Source: Zelopaecilomyces penicillatus (taxonomy: Eukaryota > Ascomycota > Sordariomycetes > Hypocreales > Pseudodiploosporaceae). From it: DNA of 64,000 nucleotides. The stretch is taken from positions 1,922,001 to 1,986,000 of the forward strand of contig VCCP01000005.1 in assembly GCA_005765155.1 (NCBI GenBank), given 5' to 3'. The translations under genes and the position numbers were made by a program. Within the stretch, counting starts at the first letter, position 1, and each line of letters begins with the position of its first letter. Positions 11,733 through 24,786 of the stretch are shown here, piece by piece. The notes under the pieces are model-generated. The model was not told the origin of the DNA, did not search any database, and saw only the letters and a list, made by a program, of their open reading frames with translations.

Positions 11733-13810
11733 TTTAATAAACTTCTTTTTTCTATTTATTTAAGAAAAAGAATATTTATTTAATATAAAAGAATAATTTT
11801 TATTATAAAATTAATAAAATATTTAATTAATTCTAAAAGATATACTTTATTAATTCAAAAATAATAAAAAAGCTATTCTCTATATAGAGATATAAATTAT
11901 TAATTAAGATTATAAAATATTTAATTTTAAAAGAAAGATTAAGAATTTATTTATTTATTTTATAAATTTTTTTTCTATCTTAATTATTTAATATAAATAA
12001 AAATATATTTTCCTTATAATTAATAATAATTTATTATAAAATTATTATTAATATAGATTTTATTAATAATTATAAGAATTAATAGGAAATTATTTAAAAT
12101 AATATATTAATAATCTTTTAAGAATATATTTAAAAGTTTTATTTAATTAATAAACCTAATTAAATATATAATCTAAATAAAACTTTTAAATAAATAGTAT
12201 TAGTTTTTTATAATCTTTATTATAAATATATAATATAGATTAAATTAAAATATATTAAATAATATCTGGAAAATTCTTTTTTATATTCTATATCTATTTT
12301 AAATAAAAGCTTTTAATAATAAATAAATTAATCTAATCTAATTTGATAAAATTAATAAAACTCTATTAAATATTAAACTATTATATATATAATATTGATT
12401 TATAGAATATCTCTTATATTAATTATATTATAGCTATATTTTATTATTAATAAATTATTATAAAGCTTAAGGTATTTAATCTAAAAGAAAAAATAAAATA
12501 AAAGTAAAAATAATATTTTATCTTATATATAATTATTCTTATTTTAATTTATACAGATATTTTAATAATTAATCTTAATATAAAAATTATAATTAAATAT
12601 TATATAGAATATAAAAAGGATGAGAAAAAGGATTATATTACTTTTATTAAAGATAATTATTAAGCTATAAAATAGAATTTAATTAAAAAATTAAATAAAA
12701 TAAAAAAATGGTATTTATATTTATTATAAAAACTAAGAATATATATAAAGCTAATATTACCTTATATAATTATAATAATTTATTAATATTAATACTATTA
12801 ATTTTAATATAATATTTAATTCTAATTTAAAGAATAAAAGAAACAATTTATTCTTAAATTAAATCTTATTTAAGGATAAATTAATTATATAATAACCTTA
12901 AAAAAAGATTAATATTAAATTATATTAAAATAGAATAGAATATTAAAACTAGATTAAATAAATATTTATTTTTAATTTCTATTCTTTTAAACTTTATTAT
13001 ATTTATAAATATATAGATTAACTTAAAATATATATATATAATATAATTAATAAATAAATAACTTAATAATTAAGATTAGATTTAATATATCTTTTAAGAT
13101 TATATATAATTAATATTATTATAAAATTAATTAAGGATTATAAAATATATTTTATAATTAAAATATAAATAAATATTAATAAATAAGATTTTATTTTAAT
13201 AATATATATAATCCTAGGATTATTAAAGATTTAATTCTAAAACTATATTAAATATAATATAAATAGATTTATTTTATTATTAAAAAAGAAAATTTTAAAA
13301 TAATTAAATAAATAAAATAATTATAAAAAAAAACATTATTTAATAAAAATATATAAATATTATTATAATTATAGGATTTATATTTATTATATTAATAAAA
13401 AGATAAAGATAAAAGGTATTTAATATAAATAAATCTTTTATTATTAATATCTATAAAATAAATACTATTTTAATAAATATTATTAAATAATATAATATCT
13501 TAAAAGGTTTATTTAAAATAAATATAAAATAAATTATAATCTTATTATAACTCTTTAAAGAATTATATAACTTTATAATATTATTTAATAAAAAAGAAAT
13601 TAATTATTTATTCTTATATTAAGAAATAATAAATTATTATATTTAAATCTAGATTAAATTAAATAGATATTAAATAAATCTATCTTAAAAACTCTTTTAT
13701 ACTATATTTTAAGATTATCTATTAAAAATATAGAAATAAACTATAGAATTAATAGATAAAAATAAATTAAAACTAGATTCTTCTTTATTATTATATCTAT
13801 TCTTTTTATT

Positions 13811-14035
13811 AAAAAGATTATAAGAGAATAAAGATTTTATATAAATTATTAAACTTTAAATAAAATTATAATAAGGAATTAATACTTATTATAATTGATT
13901 AAAGAGATATTAAGATTATTATTTAATATTTACTGATTTATAAAGCTAAATATCTACTTCATCTTTTATAGAATTTAAATTATAAAAAAAGATAAATACC
14001 TTATAATATGTTAGATTTAATTTAATTTATTTATA
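13811..14035 (+). repeat. dispersed repeat Q, copy 2 (inside P)
   Basis: Second copy of 11,262-11,425 with about 60 extra bases at roughly 13,905-13,965. Its position inside element P means Q either inserted into P or belongs to a family present in both hosts. Confidence 0.6.
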
Positions 14036-15300
14036 TAGTTTATTATATTAATTAATCTATTAAATATATTAAGAATCCTTTAAAGATATATTAATTTAAT
14101 CTTAAAATAAACCTTAAATAATCTTATTATAATATATTTAAATAATATTTTTATATATTTAAAAAGCTTTAAAAAGGATTATTTATAAAAGATTTAAGAT
14201 ATTTTTATATATTTATAAAAGATTTAAAATATCTTTATATATTTATAAAGAATTAATTTATTTATTAATATTAATAAATATATATTTATTATAATTTTTA
14301 TTTAATATTTAAGGTTTATTATTAAAATAAGAAAAGCTATATATTTAATATTAAAAAATATTATAATTATAAAATAATAAAAAATATTTATATAAATATA
14401 AAAAATTAAAAGCTTTTTAAGATTTATTAACTTTTATTAAGAATTTATTTTATCTTTTTTTATTTTAATTAAGTTATTTATTTATTTAATAAATAAAAGA
14501 ACTCTCTTTTAATAAAGTAATAAAAAGGATTTAGTTTTTAATATATTAAAATAAGTATTTATTATAAAACTAATCCTAGCTTAATAGGATCCTAAAAAGA
14601 ATATAATTATTAAAACTAAGTATTTAAAAAAGATATTTAAAAGATATCTATTATAAATATATAATAATATTTTATTATTATTTATATATTATTTAAGAAA
14701 ATTTATTATAATTAAAAGAAATTATATATTTTATAATAAAGAATTTCTAATAATTATATTATATTTAAAGGTATAATTAATTAAACTTAAAGGAATAATA
14801 AAGCTATTTATTATCTTAATTAATTATAAGAATCTAAAATATTTTATAGGCTTTAAAAACCTTTTTAAATAATAAACTAGATAAATAAAAATACTTTTAT
14901 CTTTTTAATATTATCTTTATTATTAATTTAATTTTTAGATAGCTTAATCTAATACTTTATTTAAAAAAAGAATAAGATATAAAAAGTAAAAGGATAATCC
15001 TAATATAAATTATATAATTAATTAAAATAGCTTTAATATAAATATATATATTTTATTAAAAAAAGAATCTTTTAAATAAGATAATATTATTTAAGAATAT
15101 CTATTTATCTAGCCTTTAGGATTAAATCTTTTAAAAGAATTATTTTTATAATTATTATTTATATATAATTATAAAGAATATATAATAACTCCATATTAAA
15201 GCAAAGATAAAAAAATAAATTATAGATTATATAATAAATATATATAGAGTATTAATTTATAAAAATTAATTCTAGCTTTTAAATTAAAAGTCTTTTATTA

Positions 15301-15527
15301 TTATAATTATTTAAAGGATTTATAATACTTTTTTAATAAGATATTTAAAATAAAGATAAATATTTAAACTTTTTTATTATAATTATTATTAAAATAATAT
15401 ATTATAATTCATTTATTAATTTATATATAATTATTTTAATAATAATTATAATAAAAAAGTTTAAATATTTATCTTTATTTTAAATATCTTATTAAAAAAG
15501 TATAATAAATTCCTTAAATAATTATAA
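15301..15527. repeat. 98-bp-arm palindrome (inverted repeat)
   Basis: Left arm 15,301-15,398 and right arm 15,430-15,527 are reverse complements with about three mismatches, all in the outer 30 bp; the inner 65-70 bp are perfect. The spacer is 31 bp. The sequence could extrude as a long hairpin. Inverted ends around a tiny core would also fit a MITE, but no target duplication was identified. Confidence 0.85.
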
Positions 15528-16984
15528 TAAAATAAGATAATTTATTAAAATTCTTAATAATTATTATAGATTATTTATTAAATTATATTTAATAAAAATT
15601 AATAATATTTATAATTATTCAAATATATATTAAATAATATTAAAATATTTAATAATATTTTTATAGATACTTAAAAGAGATTATTATAAATAAAGATTTA
15701 AATTAATTAAATTATTTTTAAATTATATTATATAAATTAATTAATATAGAATAACTTCTATCTATTATATACTATCTATAAATAGATAATAATATAAAAT
15801 ATATAAACTAGAAAATCTAAATTATTCTTTAAATAATTATATATTTCTTATAATTTAATTAAATTAAATATCTTTCAGCCTATTAACTAGTATTTAATAA
15901 TAAAGAATCCTTAATAATTAATATAAGCTTGAAGAGATTATTAAATATATTCAAGATTAATTTAATATAATAAATACTATATTTAGATAAAGATAAAATA
16001 TTATTAAAAAGATAAATAATTATATTCTTTAATTATCTTTAATTTAAAGCTAATCTTATATAAATAATTATTATTTATATATAATAATAAGCCTAAAAGG
16101 CTATAAATAATTTTTAATATTTAATACAATATTTTCTTTTTAAAGATAATATATAGCTTTTTTTATATAATATTAAAAAAAATTATTTAAATTAAAAATT
16201 AAATTAATTATATATTAAATATAAGGTAATTATTATTTTTATATTCTTTATAATTATATTAAATATATTAAAAGAAATCTATATAATTCTTTATATTAAT
16301 TTAATAAAATAGGTATTAAATAACCTATTCCTATTTTAATAAATAATAGATAATAAATTAAGCTCTCTTTAAATATTAAATAATAATAATATAGATATTA
16401 TATAAGAATAAAAAATAAAAACTATTTTAATAATAAAAAATAAATAAAAAGAAAATTAAAAGTAATAAATATTTATAAAATAAAAAGATTAAAATAACCT
16501 TGTATAAGAATTATTTAAGAATATAAAATAATTATAAATATTAAATAACTTTAAAATAAAATAAAATAATATCTATTATTTTAATAATCCTATATTATAA
16601 TAATATTAAATTAAAGTATTATTATTAAATATTATATATTTATAATAATAAAAATAAAAATAAATATCTATACTCTTTATTATTATTTAAAAGCAGAATT
16701 TAATAATATATTAAATCTATCTTAAATTTATTAAATATTCTTTTTTATTTAAAACTTTAATTTTAATTCTATTATATCTTAATTAATATTATTTATATTA
16801 GAAAAATATTCTTAAAATAAAATAAATAAAAGAATATTATTATTATTAAATAATTAATAATAAATATTATTTATAAAAGGCTTAATAAAATAAATATTAA
16901 TAGATTATAATATAATACTTTAAGATTATTATATCTTAAAAAAAAAGATTTATTCTTATTAAAGATTTATATAAGAGATATAAT

Positions 16985-17128
16985 AAAAATATAAAGATAC
17001 TTTAAAAATATACCTTAAATAATATAAAAACTATAAATAATATAATAAAGCTAATATTATTAATATTATTTATAATTATTATAAAGATAAAGAAAAGATT
17101 AATAATAATAATTATATAATAATTAAAG
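16985..17128 (+). repeat. dispersed repeat fragment S, copy 2
   Basis: Matches 2,475-2,605 in the same orientation with a short insertion (AAAGCTAATATTATT) relative to copy 1. It lies inside LTR element P. Confidence 0.6.
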
Positions 17129-18385
17129 TTCTTTTAGAATTAAATTAAGGCTTAATTTATCTTTTATTATTTTATTTATTATTAGGCTTATATACCTCTT
17201 TTATATATAGATTATATCTTTTATATTAATTAATAATTTTATTCTAGGATTACTAAAGATTCTTTTAAATATTATATATTTAAAGGGAATTTATATAAAT
17301 ATAAAAGATTAAAATATATATCTTATTTTATTATTATATAAAATAATCTAAATTAAATCTAAATAAAGATATAATAAGGATATTATAATAAAACATTATA
17401 ATTAAGATATTTTAGCTTAAAAGTATATTAAAACTTTTAATAATTAAAGGGCTAATATTATAAAATTATTATAATAAAATAAAAATATTAATAATATCTA
17501 AAATAAAAATAAAAAAAAGAATAAATATATATTTATTAATATTTATAAATATTATAGGTTTTATTTTAATAATCTTTAAAATATATCTTTAAGCTTTTAT
17601 TTATTTTTATTATTCTTAAATAAAAATAATTTATTTTATTATAATATTAAAAGCCTTATTTATTATTAATTATAATATAAATATATAATATTATAAATAT
17701 ATTGTAAAATATATTATTATTTAATAAAATATAATCTTTATAATTATAAAAAGAATATATATTATAATATAATATATAAATATAATTAAAAAAAGATTAT
17801 ACTTTTTATAATTATTTATATATAATTATTTAATATAAGGAAAATAAATTAATTTAATTTCTTCAAAAAATATAATTAATTCTTTATTAAAGTTATTAAA
17901 ACTAATATAATTATTAATAATTTATTTTTTCTTTCTTTTTTAAAAAAGGGCTATATATAATTAATTAAGAATTAAAATAAAGAATATAATATATATTTAT
18001 AAAGATTATATTATTTAAATTTATATTTATAATAAATATATTATAATTGAAAAGGAAATTAAAATGATTATTATTTTTAGATTATAAAAATAGAATAATT
18101 ATTATCTTTATTATTAATAAAGAAAAGTATAATAAAAGTCTATATATCTTATTATTATATATAAAGAAAAGAATAGAATATAAAATAAAAATATAAAGGA
18201 AATTATTTAAATTAATAATACTTTTAATAAAAAGATTAATAGGAATATAAAATATAAAAAATAATAATCTAAAAGAAATAAAGAATATTCTATTAAATTA
18301 TTAAAATAATATATATTATATCTATTTTATACCCTTATTATTTAATAATTAAATAAGATTAAAATCTTTATTAAGAGAAAATTAA

Positions 18386-18561
18386 TATTATATAAGCTTA
18401 GATTTAAAAGCTTAAGCTTTAGATATAGAGATAAAATAGGCTTAGATTAAGCCTTATTAATAGATACAAAGAGATTAGAATAAAGACTTCTCTTTTTCTT
18501 TAAGTTTATTAATATTATTCTTAATATTTATTTATAATAATTATAAAGCTAGCTTATTATA
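18386..18561. repeat. right LTR of element P
   Basis: Direct repeat of 11,558-11,732. It ends AGCTTATTATA just before the TATAT target duplication and the resumption of repeat R. Confidence 0.75.
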
Positions 18562-18835
18562 TATATATCTTTATTAATATTAAATAATATAATAAATATT
18601 TATTATATTTATTTATTTAAAAATAGAATTTAATTAATCTTTTTTAATATTTATTAATAATATTATTTAATTTAATTAAAAGATATAAATTTAATTATTA
18701 ATTCTTTTATTAATTAATTTTTAATTATTAATAAAGCTTTATATAAAAATATTATTTATAATTATTTATTTTAATCTAATAATTTAATATTATTATTTAT
18801 TTATTTAAAATTAATAAAAATAGATTAATAGATTA
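18562..18835 (+). repeat. dispersed repeat R, copy 2, right part
   Basis: Continues the homology to 10,350-10,640 that is broken at 11,557 by insertion of P. Homology fades at about 18,835. Confidence 0.65.
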
Positions 18836-19175
18836 TATTTAAATATAAATTATTTAAAATTTAAATAATAATTTATAATTAAATCTTAATAATAATTAAA
18901 TCTTATAAATAAAATAAAAAGAAATTTTATTATTTAAATTTAATATATTTAATAATATAAAAGCTTATAGTTATAAATAATAAATTTATTATTAAAATTA
19001 TTATTAAAAGAAAAAGATTATATTTATATATATATATATTAATTAAAGCTATTATTTAAAATTTATTATCTTTTTTTAATTAAAATATTTTCCTTTAAAA
19101 ATAAAAATATATTTAATTTATTAATATAATTTTAATAAATTTAAATATTTATTATTTAATAAAAATACTTTTTAA

Positions 19176-19200
19176 TTATTAAATAAATAAAAAATAAAAT

Positions 19201-19236
<36 letters not shown>

Positions 19237-19342
19237 AAATAAAAAATAAAAATAAAAATTAAAAATTAAAAATTAAAAATTAAAAAATAAAAATAAAAAA
19301 ATAAAAAATAAAAAATAAAAATAAAAATAAAAATAAAAAATA
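19176..19342 (+). repeat. (AAAAAT/AAAAATT)n low-complexity block
   Basis: About 165 bases made almost only of AAAAAT, AAAAT and AAAAATT units with no G or C at all on this strand. It is an irregular A-rich satellite. Confidence 0.85.
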
Positions 19343-20430
19343 TAATTTAATTAATTTTTAATAATTTTTAATATTAAAAATAAATTTAATTTAATTATTT
19401 ATAAAAAACTATAATATATTAATAAATTATAAAAGTTAAATCTTTTTTATTAAATTTAATTATATTAAAAAATATATTTTATTTATATAGATTTTTAATT
19501 TTAAAGAAAATTATATAAAAATAAAGATAAATATCCTTTTTATAAAATAATTTTATAGTTTTTAGCTTTTATAAAATAAGATATATATAAGAGAGCTTAT
19601 ATTATTATATAAAATAATTATAATAAGATTTAAATAATATTACCTTATAAGTTAATAATAGTATTATAATAAAGATTAATTAATAATTATATATATAATA
19701 ATAATAATTATATTATTAAATTAAGCTTATTTAAGGAATTAAAGCTATTAATATATTTATATAATAATAGCCTTTTTAATATATATATATTGTTTTTATT
19801 ATATTATTTATTATATTAAATTAAAAAGAAAAAAAGATTTATATATTTATTAATTAAATAAGATTTTAATCTTTAAATAGTAATTTTATAGAATTATTAA
19901 TTTATTAATTAAAATTATAATATTTATTAAGATAATATTTTATTTATTATTTATACTAGAATATATATTCTTTTAAAATATATATTAATATATAATTTTA
20001 ATATTTATTATATATATAGCCTTTATTTTTTATTATATCTTAAAAGAATCAACTATTTATAAAATATAAATAATAATTTATTAAGCTTTAAATATAATAT
20101 CTTTATTATAATTATTAAAGCTAGGGTTTAAAGCTATATTAGCTTTAAAAAATAACTATTTTATATCTTATATAATTATATTATTTTTAATCTTAATAAT
20201 CTTAATATCTTTAATATTATTAAAAATTATAAACTTATTTAAATCTCTTTAATATAGTTAAATTTTTATCTTTATATTAATATTTATATGATAAATATAA
20301 AGCTATTATTATAAGTTTAAGAAACTTAGATTTAAGGCTCTTTTTATAGCTATTTTCTTATCTATATTAATTATATATAATATATAAATGTTAAGCTAGT
20401 TATAAAAGTTATAAGGTTATTTATAAAGCT

Positions 20431-20600
20431 ATTTTAATAAAGGAAACATAATATATATAATAATATATTATATTTAAAGCTAATTAAATATAATTAATTA
20501 AATATAAGACTTATAATAATTAAGAAAAGCTATAAAACTATAATAAATAAAATAGATTTAAGGGATTAATTAATTATCTTATTTTTAATCTAAAAAATAA
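20431..20600 (-). repeat. divergent LTR fragment related to gypsy family G
   Basis: The start ATTTTAATAAAGGAAACATAATATATATAATAATAT matches in pieces the outer end of the G LTRs (for example 60,834-60,870). About 85 bases on, AAGAAAAGCTATAAAAC and AAGGGATTAATTAATTAT match the LTR middle. The remainder diverges. It is probably a solo or truncated LTR of a related subfamily. Orientation follows the G elements. Confidence 0.5.
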
Positions 20601-21118
20601 TTAGATATTGTTAATTAATTATTAGGAATTATCTAGGATTTTTAAGAAAATAAAAAGAAAGCTTTATATTTTATAATATTATTTATAATCTAAATATACT
20701 TTATTAATTTATATAGATTAACTATTTAAGATTATAATTAATATAACTATTAAAATCTATATTTTTTAATGAGAAAATTATTATTAAAGTATTTAATAAT
20801 CTTAATAATTTTTTTTTATAATCTTTAATTATTATAATAATAAATCTTTAATATATATAATTATAAATTCTCTTTTATATTTAATTAATTAAATAAAAGA
20901 AATATAATATAAAGAAATATTAAATTATATTTTATATTTTTAAGTTTTGTTTTTTTATATAATTTTTTTTTAAAAAGATATTATTATTTATAAAAGAATT
21001 AATAATTATTTAATTAAGTATTATATTATAAAATTTTAAAATATAAAGTATATATCTAAAATAATATATAACCCTTAAATATATATTATCTTTTAGCTTA
21101 TTTCTATTATTATAATAT

Positions 21119-21472
21119 AAAAATAAATAAAATAAATAAAATAAATAAAATAAATAAAATAAATAAAATAAATAAAATAAATAAAATAAATAAAATAAAT
21201 AAAATAAATAAAATAAATAAAATAAATAAAATAAATAAAATAAATAAAATAAATAAAATAAATAAAATAAATAAAATAAATAAAATAAATAAAATAAATA
21301 AAATAAATAAAATAAATAAAATAAATAAAATAAATAAAATAAATAAAATAAATAAAATAAATAAAATAAATAAAATAAATAAAATAAATAAAATAAATAA
21401 AATAAATAAAATAAATAAAATAAATAAAATAAATAAAATAAATAAAATAAATAAAATAAATAAAATAAATAA
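21119..21472 (+). repeat. perfect 9-bp minisatellite (AAATAAATA)n, about 39 copies
   Basis: Roughly 354 bases of the exact 9-mer AAATAAATA with no visible substitution, ending in an A run. Such uniformity contrasts with the heavily diverged surroundings and implies recent expansion or homogenisation after RIP. An assembly or sequencing effect on copy number is possible. Confidence 0.95.
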
Positions 21473-22371
21473 AAAAAGAATAAAAGCTAAAAGAAATATC
21501 TTTAAAATATTTAAATAATATTAATTAAAATATCTTAATTTTAAATATATTCTTTAATTAAGAATAATTAATTATAAAAACATTAAAAGTATAATTAAAA
21601 CTTTAATAATAGATTACTTAAAAATAATAATATTATATTAATAATCTTTTTTTAATATTTTAAATAAAACTTTAATTAAAAGTCTAATAAAATAATAATA
21701 ATTTTAATTATAATATAAGGCTTATAAAATTAAAATTTAATTATTTATTTATTTTATAAATAATTATTAAAGAATTAAAAAAGCTAGAAATAAAATTTAA
21801 ATTCTTATTTTTAAAAAAATAAAAAAATATATTATAATATAAAAAATCAGATTAATAAAATAATTAATAATATAAATTAAAAATATTATAAGCCATTAAA
21901 TTTAAATTATTAAATAAACCCTTAATAAAAAGGTATTAATTTATAATTAAATTAAAATATATTTATTATATAAATTAAATATTTATTTAAGGATTCTAGT
22001 TTTCAAATAATAGATATTTATTTAATATATAATTCTTTAATATAAAGATTTAATTAATTATTATAAGATTTCTTTTTTATTCTAGAATATTAAAAGGCTT
22101 ATATAAAGCTTATAAAGATATAATTAATATTTTATTTTATTAAGCTTTAATTATTGTTTTAAATTAATATAAAAATAAATAATATAGAATTTTAAATAAT
22201 ATATAAAAGAATAATTAAAAGAATAAAATAATTATAAAAAGACTATAAAAAGAATAAAAAAAGAATAATAAAACCTAATATATTATTTTAAAAAGAATTT
22301 TAAATAAATAAAATAAATCTAATATAATTAAAAAGTCTATTAATATAATAATAAATAAAACAGAAATATTA
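21473..22371. other. AT-isochore between minisatellite and element E
   Basis: About 900 bases of RIP-type DNA with nothing identifiable. It ends at the left LTR of element E. Confidence 0.7.
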
Positions 22372-22810
22372 TGATTTAATAACTAAGGTTATATAATAGG
22401 CCTTAGTTATATAACTTATAATATTATTAGGTATATATTAAAGGCTTAGAACTATATAGAATTAGATTATAATTCTAAAGATAATCCTAGGCTTAGGATT
22501 ACTTTTAAAACTATAATCTAATAAAATAATTTATAATTTTAAATATAATCTAATAATAAGAATTATAGCTTAAATTATAATCTATAATATATATATATAC
22601 CTTTAAGTTTTACTCTTTTAATTTAATCTTAAATAGTTATTAATATATAATATTATTATATTAATCTTATTATTTATTTTAATAATACTAGATTATAATC
22701 CTATTAGATCTATTATTTATATAATTAATATATTACTTAGAATACCTTAACCTATCTATTAATATAAATCTTTTTATTAGGTTTATCCCTTAAAAATTTA
22801 TTAAATATTA
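22372..22810 (+). repeat. left (5') LTR of element E
   Basis: Starts TGATTTAATAACTAAGG and ends TTTATTAAATATTA. It aligns end to end with 51,439-51,881; differences are mainly transitions. Near the start CTAAGG...CCTTAG forms a short hairpin. Confidence 0.85.
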
Positions 22811-22814
22811 TATA

Positions 22815-24391
22815 TTAATAACTCTTATTTAATAGATTATTATATTACTTTAAATAATATTATTATTTTATAATAGCCCCTTAAATCCTTATCTTATCTA
22901 AAAATATTAATTAAGGAAGATCCTTAAATATCTTTATTAATAATCTAAATATAGATATTTATAATAAGATTAAGATTATTCTTAAAAATCTCTAAAATAA
23001 TTAAGAAGAACTTAAATTAAAAATAAAAATCTTAAAAAAGAAATTTAAAAAGTAATATAAGGCTCATAAAAAAGAAAAGAAAATAATTAAGTTTATTAAT
23101 AAAACCTTATAGCTTTAAATTAAATAGCTTTTTAAGAATATAAAGATTTAAGTAAAATAATATAAATATAAGCTAGACTTAATTATAAATTAAGTATATA
23201 ATAAAAAAAATATTAAAAAATCCTAAAATAATAAGCCCTTAAATTATTTAATAATACCTTAAATAGATTCTAAGGATTTCTTATTTAATTATATACCTTT
23301 TTCTTATATTATTTAATATAATTTAAAATCGAATTAATTAAAGTATAATATATAATAGGACTCTTTATAGGATCTATATTAATTTAATTTAAATTAACTC
23401 TTTAAGATTATATTAATAATAATTTAATAAATATTATAAAAGAAAAAACTAATATAATCTTTATTAATTATAAAATCTTTAAATAATAATTTTTAAATAT
23501 CTTTAATTTATTAAATAAAAGATAATAAATTAAATAATATCTATATAATCTATACTAGATAGGATCTGCCTTAAATTATATTATAAAGTTTAAATAAATC
23601 TTATTTAAAGTATTTAAAAATGATAAATAAATATATATAGAAACCTTATACTATAGACTTAAGTCTAAAATCAAAGATAAACTATATAAAAAAGTTTAAC
23701 CAGACTTTTTTATAGAATATTATATAATAACTATTATTATTAATAATAAATAATACTTATATTAATAAGGAAAGAAATATAAAGAATAAAACTAGAAATT
23801 AATTTATTTTAGATTTTAATTATAATAATAATAATATAAGATAAGTTATAATTAATAATAAAATAACATTAATACTCTATTAATTATAATAGATTTTAAT
23901 ATTATATAATAATAGGATATATCTAAGATTAAGTATTATAATTATAATAAAATAAAATATTTTATTAGGGATTATTAATAACTAAAATAAGAATAAAAGG
24001 ATTAGAAACCAGTATTTAATATATAATAAAATATATATATTATAATTAAAAATAAATAAACCCTAGCTATAATAAGATAAAGAGGATAAAGATAAAAATA
24101 ATCTAAAAACTATAGATATTTTATACCTTAATAATTATTAATATTATAAATTATATTAATCTAATTTAATATTATATAATAAGATTAATAATTTAATATA
24201 AATATAAATAAGAAAAAGTATTTTAAAGAGATCCTAAATCAATAAATAATCTTTATTATAAATAATAAAAATACTTTAATTAAAAATAAAATAATAAATA
24301 ATAGCTTAGATTCTAGTTCTTTAAAATCTAAAAGTAATAAACCTTTTAAGATAATATAATATTATATTATATTATATCTATTATCTAAAAG
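22815..24391 (+). pseudogene. relic gag of element E
   Basis: Gag precursor of a gypsy-class element, non-functional. Read through RIP stops, about 23,560-23,760 gives NYIIKFKQI, YIETLYY, IKDKLYKK and FIEYYI, matching the conserved retrotransposon capsid region (family form: FR-x-L, FYxGL, IKDEL). A Lys-rich, coiled-coil-like stretch precedes it near 23,000-23,150. The reading frame is cut at 24,391 by the G block. Confidence 0.7.
24387..24391. repeat. candidate target duplication of the G block (left)
   Basis: Around the two junctions of the G block, AAGTA occurs on the left (24,389-24,393, directly before TTTTAATAG) and on the right (46,308-46,312, after TTATTA). If the LTR begins at TTTT this is a 5-bp duplication; one-to-two-base uncertainty in the LTR end shifts the coordinates. 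In AT-rich DNA chance matches are not rare. Confidence 0.45.
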
Positions 24392-24786
24392 TATTTTAAT
24401 AGAGGGAAAATAATATATAAAATAATACTAATACTATCTATAGAATTATAATATAATTTTAGAGTAGTTATATAGCTAGTATAGTTTATAAGAATTAAAT
24501 AGGTAAGAAAAGCTATAAAGCAGTAATATAATAAAATAAACTTAAGAGATTAATTAATTATTTTATAATTAATTAAATAAAAAAGATAGTTTTTTAATAG
24601 CTAGTTTTTTAATTATACTGGAAAATTCTTAGATAAAAGAAGGAAAAGCTTAAATTTAATAATATCTATTTTATTTAAATAGCCTAGATATAGCCTATTT
24701 ATTTATATAATTTAATCCTTTTAAATATAGCTTATATAGTTATAGCTTAATTAATTAATAAAGGGGTATATTTAATTTAATTATTA
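24392..24786 (-). repeat. LTR of family G (left end of the block; 3' LTR)
   Basis: About 395 bp, collinear with the LTRs at 36,826, 45,913 and 60,834. It follows E gag on its left and the G internal region on its right. In the deletion model this is a recombinant of the former G1 and G2 3' LTRs. Confidence 0.85.

Larger units (their letters stand above)
11558..18561. mobile_element. LTR retroelement P, 7.0 kb, RIP-degraded
   Basis: Two direct repeats of about 175 bp bound the element, and both outer flanks carry TATAT (11,553-11,557 and 18,562-18,566), a 5-bp target duplication. The flanks rejoin into repeat R. LTR ends read TATTATA...TTATTATA, compatible with TGTTA...TAACA before RIP. I could not recognise gag or pol motifs, so the superfamily (copia or gypsy) and orientation are unassigned. 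It contains copies of repeats Q and S and a long palindrome, so it may hold further insertions. Confidence 0.65.
18836..21118. other. AT-isochore, no recognisable gene
   Basis: RIP-type sequence. It contains an A-rich low-complexity block and one LTR-like fragment, each listed separately. No coding motif was seen. Confidence 0.7.

Noticed and set aside
21119..21472. Minisatellite or other tandem arrays as CRISPR or telomere repeats
   Set aside because: No spacers between units, and the unit is not TTAGGG-like; eukaryotic context.
6250..22371. AT-rich DNA as mitochondrial or centromeric sequence
   Set aside because: No mitochondrial genes or RNAs, and the DNA is full of decayed nuclear transposons with RIP-type changes. 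A centromeric role cannot be excluded but nothing in the sequence demands it.
22372..24391. This segment as the missing 3' half of copia C
   Set aside because: It starts with an LTR matched at 51,439 and reads gypsy-type gag on the + strand; C is minus and would need reverse transcriptase here.
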